Origin: Segatella copri | GTDB taxonomy: Bacteria; Bacteroidota; Bacteroidia; Bacteroidales; Bacteroidaceae | Assembly: GCF_019127135.1 (NCBI RefSeq) | Contig: NZ_JAHOEA010000004.1 | Coordinates: 1-64,000 of the forward strand | DNA: 64,000 bases | Direction of reading: 5' to 3' | In this document: positions 44,064-51,457 of the stretch, in pieces | How the letters are laid out: each line of letters begins with the position of its first letter | Position numbering within the stretch: position 1 is the first letter of the stretch | Program-made: the position numbers and the translations under genes | Notes under the pieces: generated by a model | The model's database searches: none | What the model was told of the DNA's origin: nothing | The model's input: the letters and a program-made list of their open reading frames with translations, nothing else

Positions 44064-45056
44064 ATGAAAAAAAAGTATCTTCTTGCAGTCCTTATCGCAG
44101 CTGCGATGCCATTCACGTCGATGGCACAGGACGATGACCTCTACTTCAATCCGAAGAAGGAGGCCAGGGAAAAGGCTGAAAGACGGGCTCTGCTCCAGCG
44201 CCAGTATGCTGAGCAAAGGGCCCGTAGAGATAGTATTTACCGCTTGAATTGGAGCGGAAGCGACCGTTCGGTAGATGAATACAATCGCGGCGGAAGAATC
44301 TTCAGCCATTATGAGAATGTAGGGAAAGATTCCCTGGGCAACGACATCATTATGTTCCATGTGGGCAAGGGTGTGGCGCCCGACAGCATTTATGATGATG
44401 CTTACTTCGCTCAGAAGTATGCTGACAGGGATGAGGATTTTGTACGCACACGAGAGATGAGCCGCTGGGATGGATTCTATGATCCGTGGTTCTACGATTA
44501 TTATGGCTACGGTCCTTACTATTGGCGCAGCCGCATGTGGGGCTGGCACAATCCTTGGCGCTACGGCTATTATGCCGGCTGGTATGATCCTTGGTTTGAC
44601 CCTTGGTACGATCCATGGTATTATGGTTACTGCGGATGGTATGGTGGCTGGTACGACCCTTGGTATTATGGCTGGGGCGGCTACTACAATCCTTGGTATT
44701 GGGGTGGTCCGGTAATTGGGCATGTTAGCTATGGCGGTCGCAATTCGGGCGGTTATGCAGGAAGCAGAACTTACCGCTATAATGGCGATAAAGGCTATGC
44801 TGGCAACAGTACCTACCGAAGCAACAGAAACCGCAATTTCGGTGGTCGTATCAACGATAATGGCCGTTACAATAGCGTTCGCAACAATAATAATACCAAC
44901 AACTTCGACCGCAGCAACTTTGGCGGTTTCGGAAACCGTAGTGGAGCCAGTTTCGGAGGCGGATCGCATTCCGGTGGCGGAAGCTTTGGCGGAGGAGGCG
45001 GTAGCTTCGGAGGCGGCAGTCGCTCAGGTGGCGGCGGCTTTGGCGGAAGAAGATAG
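44064..45056 (+). CDS. Exported Tyr/Trp/Gly-rich low-complexity protein
   Basis: 330 residues with a signal peptide ending SMAQ. An Arg/Glu-rich helix (about 27-55) is followed by a folded-looking stretch, then residues 138-225 made of repeated DPW(Y/F) and GWY/YYG units, and a Gly/Ser/Asn/Arg-rich tail of GGGSFGGG type. Composition suggests an adhesive, wall-associated or phase-separating exported protein; no enzyme motif. Highly repetitive DNA may vary in length between strains. Confidence 0.8.
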   Translation: MKKKYLLAVLIAAAMPFTSMAQDDDLYFNPKKEAREKAERRALLQRQYAEQRARRDSIYRLNWSGSDRSVDEYNRGGRIFSHYENVGKDSLGNDIIMFHVGKGVAPDSIYDDAYFAQKYADRDEDFVRTREMSRWDGFYDPWFYDYYGYGPYYWRSRMWGWHNPWRYGYYAGWYDPWFDPWYDPWYYGYCGWYGGWYDPWYYGWGGYYNPWYWGGPVIGHVSYGGRNSGGYAGSRTYRYNGDKGYAGNSTYRSNRNRNFGGRINDNGRYNSVRNNNNTNNFDRSNFGGFGNRSGASFGGGSHSGGGSFGGGGGSFGGGSRSGGGGFGGRR

Positions 45057-45088
45057 CCGCTTTTAAAGTTTATAGTTAATAGTTTACT

Positions 45089-45333
45089 GAACTTTCGCAT
45101 GTGGTTCAAGAACGGGCTGAAGGCCCAAAAGCTCCTAGCCCAGGGCATCGCCCTGGGTATAATGGCAATCAGCAAGGCGCCCTGTAAGGGCAAAAGCTTT
45201 ATGTTTTGTCTGGAGTTTTAAAGCTTTTGCCCTTACAGGGCGACAGTTTTGCGTCCGTAATTACCCAGGGCGATGCCCTGGGCTAGGGGCTTCTGCCCTT
45301 TCAGGGCGTATGGAACAAAACTTGCGAAAGTTC
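45089..45333. repeat. Large palindromic intergenic element
   Basis: Ends GAACTTTCGCATGT (45089-45102) and ACTTGCGAAAGTTC (45320-45333) are inverted repeats with one mismatch. Inside are further inverted pairs: the CCCAGGGC...GCCCTGGG block near 45138-45158 against 45263-45283, and GCCCTGTAAGGGCAAAAGCT (45179-45198) against 45221-45242. The whole folds as one long hairpin. AGTTAATAG is found just outside both ends. Fills 45057-45409 with no gene. CCAGGGCGATGCCCTGG is a recurring intergenic motif in Bacteroidetes genomes by my recollection. Confidence 0.88.
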
Positions 45334-45409
45334 TGAAGTTAATAGTTAATAGCTTGGGCTTTGTTCTGGGAATGAAGACCTTAAGAATTAGGTAAAGAAT
45401 TAAGAGATT

Positions 45410-47008
45410 ATGAAGAATTTAAAATATTTATTCCTGGCTTCATTGGGACTCATGTCAGCCCCAATGTTGGCTCAGGAAACTTATCAGGATACTAAGTTTG
45501 CAGAAAATTCCCTCACGGGTACTGCACGCTATGTAGGTATGGGTGGAGCTATGGAAGCCCTGGGCGCAGATATTTCTACCATTTCCAGCAACCCTGCCGG
45601 TTTGGGTCTGTTCAGAAAGAGCATGGCAAGTTTCTCTGCTGGCGTTGTGGCTCAGCCTGGAGCAGATACGGAACTCAACTTTGATAATACACGCCTCGGT
45701 TTCGACGGAAAGAAATCGGTTCCTAGTTTCGACCAGATTGGTTTCGTTTGGGCTGCTACAAATGGCGATTCGAATGTAAAGCTCAACTTCGGTTTCAACT
45801 ATCATAAGAGCACGAATTTCTCTCAGATTCTTTCTGCAGCCAATTATCTCAACGGAGCATCTCAAACCAAATGGGCTTCTGCCAAGACGGCTTACGCTAA
45901 AGAATTGGAAGAGAAACATGGTAAAGATGCAGGTGATCAGATTTGGAATGCTGTAGACGCCAACTATAATGCGTTGATGGGTAAAGACGAGGATGGAAAC
46001 CAGATGACCTACGATGGCCGTTCATTCCTCTTTGGCCAGTATCAGAAGGGCTACATAGGCGAATATGATTTCAATATTAGCGTGGGTTTCAACGACCGCG
46101 TATGGTTGGGTTTCACCTTGGGCATTCATGATGTTCATTACCGCAGCAATTCTGTTTATACAGAGAATTATGTGGCAGATAAGGAGGCTTACGGAACAGC
46201 TTGGGAAAGCCAGCGTATCACGGGTACGGGTTATGATGCAAAACTGGGTATTATCTTCCGTCCGGTAGAAGATTCTCCTTTCCGTATTGGTGCTTATGTC
46301 AATTCGCCAGTATTTTATGATTTGTCGATGGATGGAACAGCTGACCTGGAACTCGTTGACGAGAACATAACGGACGATAACGGCAATTATGCTGAGGCTG
46401 GCAATACGAACAGTTCCAGTCTCGATTATCGTCTGAATACGGCTTGGAAGACGGGTATCAGCTTGGGTCACACCATTGGCAGCAATCTTGCCCTGGGTGC
46501 TACTTACGAGTATGCGTGGTACAATCACATGGATAATCGTGTGAAGGATGGCGGTTATTATGATGGATATTGGGACGAATATTATGAAACCAGTTCAAGC
46601 GATGACCTCATGAATGACCATACCAAGCAGTCGTTGCAGGGCGTGAGCACGCTGAAGCTGGGTCTGGAATACAAGCCTGTTAGTATGTTGGCGCTCCGCC
46701 TGGGTTACAATTACGTTTCTCCGATGTTCAAGGAGAGCGCAGACCGTGACCAGACAATCCCTTCTCAGGGAACTATCTATGCCACTTCTACAGATTACAC
46801 CAACTGGAAGGCGACTAACCGATTTACAGCCGGCGTAGGTTTCAACTACGAGAAGCTTTCTATTGATGTGGCTTACCAGTACAGTTGTCAGAATGGTGAC
46901 TTCTATCCATTTGCAGCCTGGGAGAAACTTGGTGCGAAAGCAGCTCCTGCAACCAAGGTTGACAACAAGCGCCATCAGTTGCTGATGACTGTTGGTTATA
47001 AGTTCTAA
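45410..47008 (+). CDS. OmpP1/FadL-family outer membrane protein
   Basis: 532 residues with a signal peptide ending PMLAQ. The N-terminal TARYVGMGGAMEALGADIST...NPAGL segment is the plug/hatch signature of the OmpP1/FadL family; the rest is amphipathic beta strands ending in aromatic F (TVGYKF). Probably transports hydrophobic compounds across the outer membrane. Confidence 0.9.
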   Translation: MKNLKYLFLASLGLMSAPMLAQETYQDTKFAENSLTGTARYVGMGGAMEALGADISTISSNPAGLGLFRKSMASFSAGVVAQPGADTELNFDNTRLGFDGKKSVPSFDQIGFVWAATNGDSNVKLNFGFNYHKSTNFSQILSAANYLNGASQTKWASAKTAYAKELEEKHGKDAGDQIWNAVDANYNALMGKDEDGNQMTYDGRSFLFGQYQKGYIGEYDFNISVGFNDRVWLGFTLGIHDVHYRSNSVYTENYVADKEAYGTAWESQRITGTGYDAKLGIIFRPVEDSPFRIGAYVNSPVFYDLSMDGTADLELVDENITDDNGNYAEAGNTNSSSLDYRLNTAWKTGISLGHTIGSNLALGATYEYAWYNHMDNRVKDGGYYDGYWDEYYETSSSDDLMNDHTKQSLQGVSTLKLGLEYKPVSMLALRLGYNYVSPMFKESADRDQTIPSQGTIYATSTDYTNWKATNRFTAGVGFNYEKLSIDVAYQYSCQNGDFYPFAAWEKLGAKAAPATKVDNKRHQLLMTVGYKF

Positions 47009-47092
47009 AATGTGAAGGTAGGGGGCTTATTAATTAAATAATGTGAAATCCATATAAAAAAGCCCGTTCTTAGAAAAAAAGTTGGGCAAAAA

Positions 47093-47124
47093 TTTGGTAG
47101 TTTCATATAAAAGCCCTACCTTTG
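47093..47124 (+). promoter_or_regulatory. Strong Bacteroidetes promoter
   Basis: TTTG at 47093-47096, 20-nt spacer, TACCTTTG at 47117-47124. No gene starts downstream; a candidate sRNA does. Confidence 0.75.
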
Positions 47125-47130
47125 CAATCA

Positions 47131-47280
47131 AGAAATCGGGATGATTTCGTGTCATAGGTTAGATTTCAAGATGGGAGGTTATTATCTCATCTTCTAATTT
47201 AGAAATATTAGTTTTTTTAGTGGTTAATTTAGTTTTAGTAAGTATGTTTAGGGTCTGTTGTGAAACAGGCCCTATTTTCG
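47131..47280 (+). ncRNA. Candidate intergenic sRNA, about 150 nt
   Basis: Lies between a consensus promoter (47093-47124) and an intrinsic terminator (47249-47280). Predicted hairpins: GAAATC/GATTTC (47132-47148) and AAGATG...CTCATCTT (47168-47193). A short frame from 47220 has no protein-like features and crosses the terminator. Family unknown. The rest of 47009-47397 holds the dsbD terminator. Confidence 0.6.
47249..47280 (+). terminator. Terminator of candidate sRNA
   Basis: TAGGGTCTGTT (47249-47259) pairs with AACAGGCCCTA (47264-47274), one G-T pair, 4-nt loop, then TTTTCG. Confidence 0.8.
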
Positions 47281-47302
47281 TTTGTGCCTTTACAAAAAAA
47301 AT

Positions 47303-47341
47303 CCCCCAACAGGATGGCTTGGAAACCATACCTGTCGGGGG
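47303..47341 (-). terminator. Terminator of dsbD gene
   Basis: CCCCC-A-ACAGG-ATGG pairs with CCAT-A-CCTGT-C-GGGGG; on the minus strand the stem is followed by ATTTTTTTTG, a good U-tract, 57 nt after the stop. Confidence 0.85.
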
Positions 47342-47397
47342 AATATTAATCCTGAAAAAATTTACCTTAATGAACTATCTTGCTAAATCAAATCATA

Positions 47398-49482
47398 TTA
47401 TTTGTTTCTGTAATTATCAAGACCCTTGTTCAGGAAGTCGAGATAAGCACTAACGTCTTCTTTGAAACTGAAGGCTGCTGCAAGAGGATTGCCATCGTTG
47501 TCAATAGCCACATAGAATGGCTGAGCATTGGCTCCAAACTTGCTTGCCTGCAGATAACTCCACTTGTCGCCAACGGTACGCAGGGTGCGCTTCTCGCCAT
47601 TAAACGTAACCTCCATAGGCTCAGGAAGAGGAGTCTTGTCATCTACATAAAGAGAGATGAGAACATAATCCTTTGTCAGCTTATCTGCAACCGAAGGATC
47701 TGTCCAGACAGAAGCCTCCATCTTGCGGCAGTTTACACAACCATAACCCGTGAAATCAAGCAATACCGGTTTGCCGGCAGCCTTTGCCGCAGCCATTCCC
47801 AGCTCGTAATCCTTGTAAGCAGGCTCTACGGTCTTGGTGTTGAGGTTGAAGTCCTGTGTATTAATAGGTGGAGCAAATGCGCTCACAGCCTTACAAGGAG
47901 CGCCCCAGAGACCCGGAATCATGTAAACCGAGAATGCCAAAGAACAGAGACCCAACATGATGCAGGCTACAGGCATAGGCTTGTTGATGTCGCCGCCGAT
48001 TGCATCAACCTGGAACTTCAGCTTGCCGATGAGATAGAGACCCAACAGGCCGAAGATGACAATCCAGAGAGAGAGGAATACCTCGCGGTCCATAATGTGC
48101 CAGCCGTAAGCCAGATCGGCTACAGAGAGGAACTTCAGAGAGAAGGCAAGCTCGATAAAGCCGAGCACAATCTTGATGGTCTCCATCCACGAACCCGACT
48201 TAGGAGCCGACTTCAACCATGATGGGAAGAGGGCGAAGAGGGTGAATGGGAGCGCCAGAGCAAGCGCGAAACCGAACATTCCAACGGTAGGAGCGAGCCA
48301 GTCGCCGGAAGTAACGGTCTGAACCAGCAGCAAACCGATGATAGGAGCTGTACAGGAGAAGCTGACCAATACCAGGGTGAAAGCCATCAGGAAGATAGAA
48401 ATCATACCCGTGGTGCTGGAAGCCTTGTTGTCTACAGCATTTCCCCAACTGTCAGGCAATTTGATTTCGAACCAACCGAAGAACGAGAAGGCGAAAACTG
48501 CCAGCAGGAGGAAGAGGATGATGTTGAACACGGCACTTGTGCTGAGCGCATTCAGGGTGCTAGGACCTGCGATGGCTGTTACGGCAAGACCCAAAACCAG
48601 ATAGATGACGACGATGCTCAAACCATAAGTAATCGCATCGCGGATACCTTTCTTCTTATCGTTCTTAGCACGCTTCAGGAAGAAACTTACGGTCATCGGG
48701 ATGATAGGCCAGATGCAAGGCATGACGAGCGCAAGCAGACCGCCCACGAAACCGATGAAGAAGATATAGAAGAGCGAATGGTTGGCGATGTCGTTAGCTC
48801 CGCCAAATGCCTGAAGTTCTTTAATGACAGGTTTCCATAAGTCCTTGACGTTCAGATTTTCCATAGCTGATGCCAAAGCTGCGGAATCTACAGGCTGAGT
48901 AGCGCTGTCGGTCTGAGCCAGAGCTGCAACCTTTGCCAGCGAATCGGCCTTCATCTTGGCTGCAAGAGCAGGATCAATCGCCTTCGTGTTCAGGGCGTCT
49001 TTTGCTCCAGCTGCAGGAGCATCAACGGCTGGCGATTTGCCACTCTGCTTAAAACCAGCCTCGCTTGGTGGCAGACAGTTCTGGTCGTTGCAGGCGCCAT
49101 ACTCCAGATAGGCGTCAATATGATAATTAGGTTGGGTAAACTTCACCTTCTGCACAAAGGTAACGCTTCCCTCAAAATAACGGAGTTTCATCTCGAAGAG
49201 AGGGTCGAACTTTGCTATTTCTCTGCCGCGTGGCTGAAGTTTTCCTACAAGTTCAGCTCCTTCAAGCTTGTTTACGTTGAACGAAGCGGAAATAGGTCCG
49301 TCGCCTCCCAATCCGGTAGAATAGACGTGCCATCCCGGTTGGATTTTTCCGCTAAACACGATTTCGGCCACAGCACTTCCGTCTGTTTTCAGCGAACTGG
49401 TGAACTTCACAGGGTTCATCATCTGCGCCTGGGCCAACATTACTACAAGGAGTAATTGAAAGATTAAAAATACTTTTTTCAT
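47398..49482 (-). CDS. DsbD-like protein-disulfide reductase
   Basis: 694 residues, normal for DsbD. Signal peptide (ends LAQAQ), periplasmic N-terminal domain (WHVYSTGLGGDGP; EYGACNDQNCLPP with the Cys pair), about eight membrane helices (235-520), and a C-terminal thioredoxin domain with GYGCVNCRKMEAS at about 580. Passes electrons from cytoplasmic thioredoxin to periplasmic disulfides. Divergent from the metal-efflux operon; minus-strand TAACTTTG at 49506-49513. Confidence 0.93.
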   Translation of the reverse strand: MKKVFLIFQLLLVVMLAQAQMMNPVKFTSSLKTDGSAVAEIVFSGKIQPGWHVYSTGLGGDGPISASFNVNKLEGAELVGKLQPRGREIAKFDPLFEMKLRYFEGSVTFVQKVKFTQPNYHIDAYLEYGACNDQNCLPPSEAGFKQSGKSPAVDAPAAGAKDALNTKAIDPALAAKMKADSLAKVAALAQTDSATQPVDSAALASAMENLNVKDLWKPVIKELQAFGGANDIANHSLFYIFFIGFVGGLLALVMPCIWPIIPMTVSFFLKRAKNDKKKGIRDAITYGLSIVVIYLVLGLAVTAIAGPSTLNALSTSAVFNIILFLLLAVFAFSFFGWFEIKLPDSWGNAVDNKASSTTGMISIFLMAFTLVLVSFSCTAPIIGLLLVQTVTSGDWLAPTVGMFGFALALALPFTLFALFPSWLKSAPKSGSWMETIKIVLGFIELAFSLKFLSVADLAYGWHIMDREVFLSLWIVIFGLLGLYLIGKLKFQVDAIGGDINKPMPVACIMLGLCSLAFSVYMIPGLWGAPCKAVSAFAPPINTQDFNLNTKTVEPAYKDYELGMAAAKAAGKPVLLDFTGYGCVNCRKMEASVWTDPSVADKLTKDYVLISLYVDDKTPLPEPMEVTFNGEKRTLRTVGDKWSYLQASKFGANAQPFYVAIDNDGNPLAAAFSFKEDVSAYLDFLNKGLDNYRNK

Positions 49483-49505
49483 TTCTATTTTTGAATTTTA
49501 TGTTG

Positions 49506-49513
49506 CAAAGTTA
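49506..49513 (-). promoter_or_regulatory. Promoter -7 element of dsbD
   Basis: TAACTTTG on the minus strand, 24 nt before the dsbD start. Confidence 0.5.
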
Positions 49514-49603
49514 CTAAAAACTAATCATATTACGTATTCAAAGGGCTTTAAGGGTACATGGTTTTAATATTTTTAAGAAAAAATGCTAATTTTCTTTGTT
49601 TTA

Positions 49604-49635
49604 CTTGGCTCTTTCGTACTTTTAATGTAATTTTG
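49604..49635 (+). promoter_or_regulatory. Promoter of efflux operon, upstream
   Basis: CTTG at 49604-49607, 20-nt spacer, TAATTTTG at 49628-49635, 43 nt before the His-rich gene. Confidence 0.55.
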
Positions 49636-49677
49636 CGGACGGAATAAAGCAATCCTAAAATTTGGAAACAGAATAAA

Positions 49678-50091
49678 ATGGCAAAGAAGAAACTATACTT
49701 GTTCAGCCTCTTTGTGGCCACGATGAGTGTGCTGCTCTCTACGGTGGTGATGCATCATCACCACATGGGGCGTATCTGTATGGTTGTAGAACGTTGTCAG
49801 CAGGATGGTAATTTCAACGATGAGCATACTGAGCATCATGAGAAAGAAGCCGATAGTTGCCGCGTGCATCAGCTGCACCATTTCGTAACCAACGGCAAGA
49901 TTATGAAGGGCATTCAGAAACAGCTTTTCGATGGCAACCATCTGCTTTCCATGCTTTCTTCTGAGTATTTGTTTGTCCCAACCTCGTCGCTCATTAGCGT
50001 GCGTTGGCAGCAGTTTGCAGCCAGCCTTCCTTGCGTAGATGAAGCGCCTTTCAGTAGGCGAGGACCTCCTTTTTTTGTTGATTTTCTGTAG
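49678..50091 (+). CDS. His/Cys-rich small protein, possible metal sensor or carrier
   Basis: 137 residues. Starts with a single hydrophobic segment (about 8-24) followed by MHHHHMGRICMVVERC and DEHTEHHEKEADSCRVHQLHHF, so many His and Cys residues face outward. Such genes (DUF6769-like, by memory) lie ahead of CzcB/CzcA genes in Bacteroidetes. Probably binds the exported metal; mechanism not known. Confidence 0.75.
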   Translation: MAKKKLYLFSLFVATMSVLLSTVVMHHHHMGRICMVVERCQQDGNFNDEHTEHHEKEADSCRVHQLHHFVTNGKIMKGIQKQLFDGNHLLSMLSSEYLFVPTSSLISVRWQQFAASLPCVDEAPFSRRGPPFFVDFL

Positions 50092-50116
50092 CTAGAGCAA
50101 CCAGGATGCAGCTTTT

Positions 50117-50131
50117 GCAACCGGGTTGCAG
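50117..50131 (+). promoter_or_regulatory. Operator-like palindrome
   Basis: TGCAACC-G-GGTTGCA is a perfect palindrome, 13 nt upstream of the TACTTTTG -7 element (50144-50151), where a repressor or MerR-like activator would act. A related GCAACC half site is at 50097-50102. Confidence 0.6.
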
Positions 50132-50143
50132 GGAAAGTTGCGT

Positions 50144-50151
50144 ACTTTTGC
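50144..50151 (+). promoter_or_regulatory. Promoter -7 element of czcB-like gene
   Basis: TACTTTTG, 34 nt before 50186, so the RND genes have their own promoter besides that of the His-rich gene. Confidence 0.6.
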
Positions 50152-50185
50152 ACCCGAAATTATTAATCAATAAAAAGAAGAAAAA

Positions 50186-51406
50186 ATGAAAAGAATATTG
50201 GTGGTTGCCGTTGCGGCAATCTTGGCCTGGTGTGGTTTCACCTTTTTCTCAAACCACGCCGGAGCAGAGGCTCATGCTGCCGGACACGGACATGAGCATG
50301 AACATGAAGAGGTGGATTTCGACAACATTCCGCTCTCTCAGAAACAGGTAGATGCTGTAGATTTGAAGATGGGCGAGGCGGTTGACCGTGTGATGGATGC
50401 TACGATTGCAGCCAACGGTCAGCTCGTTTTGCGCGCCCAGAACAAGGGCGATGTGGCTTCGCTCATGGGGGGTGTAGTAAAGGCTATCTATGTAAAGGAA
50501 GGACAGAATGTGAAGCGCGGACAGGTTGTGGCTCTGGTTGAAAATACCGATGTGGTCAGTCTGCAACGCGAATATTATTCTGCCAGCAAGGAGTGCGAAC
50601 TGGCACTTGCCGACCTGGAACGACAGAAACTGCTGAATAGGACAGGAGCTGGCGTCAAGAAGAATGCGCAACAGGCTGCCAAGGAGTATCATGTGGCCCA
50701 CGCCAACCTCATCGGCATCGGCAAGCAGCTCGCCCAGATGGGCATTTCTACCGCCGCCGTTGCCAGGGGTAAGTTTACCACAGCCTTCCCTTTGCGTGCT
50801 CCGATTGCGGGTACGGTTTCGCAGATTACAGCCAGCCTGGGCAGCTTTGCCGATATGCAGACGCCGCTCATGAAGATTCAGAACAACCAGGCTGTAGAGT
50901 GCGATCTGAACATTTTTGAGAAAGATCTGCAGAAGGTAAAGCCGGGCGATAAGGTTTATCTCTCGCTTACCAATCAGCCGGGCGTAAAACTCGCAGGTCA
51001 TGTTTACGGCTTAAACCAATACTTTAACGATAATTCGAAATCTGTTGCTGTTCACGTAAAAATTGATGCGCAGTCTCTTAAAACAAGTGGTGTCCACGGC
51101 TCAGCCCGACTCTTCGACGGAATGTATGTAAGCGGCAAGATAGCTACGGGCAGCCAGTCGTGCATCGCCCTTCCATCCAAGGCCATCGTCACTACCGACG
51201 GCAAGCAGTTTGTCTTTGCTCTGAATGGCAAACCAAAGAAGGGCGAGTACAGTTTCTCCCGCCATGAGGTCATTACGGGCGTTTCGGACGGTACTTATAC
51301 CGAGGTAAAACTCTGCAAGCACCTGAAGCAGGAAGGAAAGAAGATTGTGACAGAAAACGCGTATTATCTGGCTTCGCTCACGGGCGAGCATGCAGATGAG
51401 CATTAA
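50186..51406 (+). CDS. Metal-efflux RND periplasmic adaptor, CzcB-like
   Basis: 406 residues: N-terminal membrane segment, His-rich GHGHEHEHEE at about 34-43, lipoyl halves (VKAIYVKEGQNVKRGQVVALVEN; APIAGTVSQI), an alpha-hairpin between them, and a beta-barrel domain. The His stretch and the CzcA partner point to divalent metal export (zinc, cobalt, cadmium or copper). Links inner pump and outer channel. Confidence 0.92.
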   Translation: MKRILVVAVAAILAWCGFTFFSNHAGAEAHAAGHGHEHEHEEVDFDNIPLSQKQVDAVDLKMGEAVDRVMDATIAANGQLVLRAQNKGDVASLMGGVVKAIYVKEGQNVKRGQVVALVENTDVVSLQREYYSASKECELALADLERQKLLNRTGAGVKKNAQQAAKEYHVAHANLIGIGKQLAQMGISTAAVARGKFTTAFPLRAPIAGTVSQITASLGSFADMQTPLMKIQNNQAVECDLNIFEKDLQKVKPGDKVYLSLTNQPGVKLAGHVYGLNQYFNDNSKSVAVHVKIDAQSLKTSGVHGSARLFDGMYVSGKIATGSQSCIALPSKAIVTTDGKQFVFALNGKPKKGEYSFSRHEVITGVSDGTYTEVKLCKHLKQEGKKIVTENAYYLASLTGEHADEH

Positions 51407-51457
51407 TATAAGGTAAGCTTTTTCATCAATAAAGAGCTTTTAAAAGAAAGACAGATT

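Noticed and set aside
47220..47453. 77-residue plus-strand frame
   Set aside because: It crosses the sRNA terminator and the dsbD terminator and overlaps the end of dsbD.
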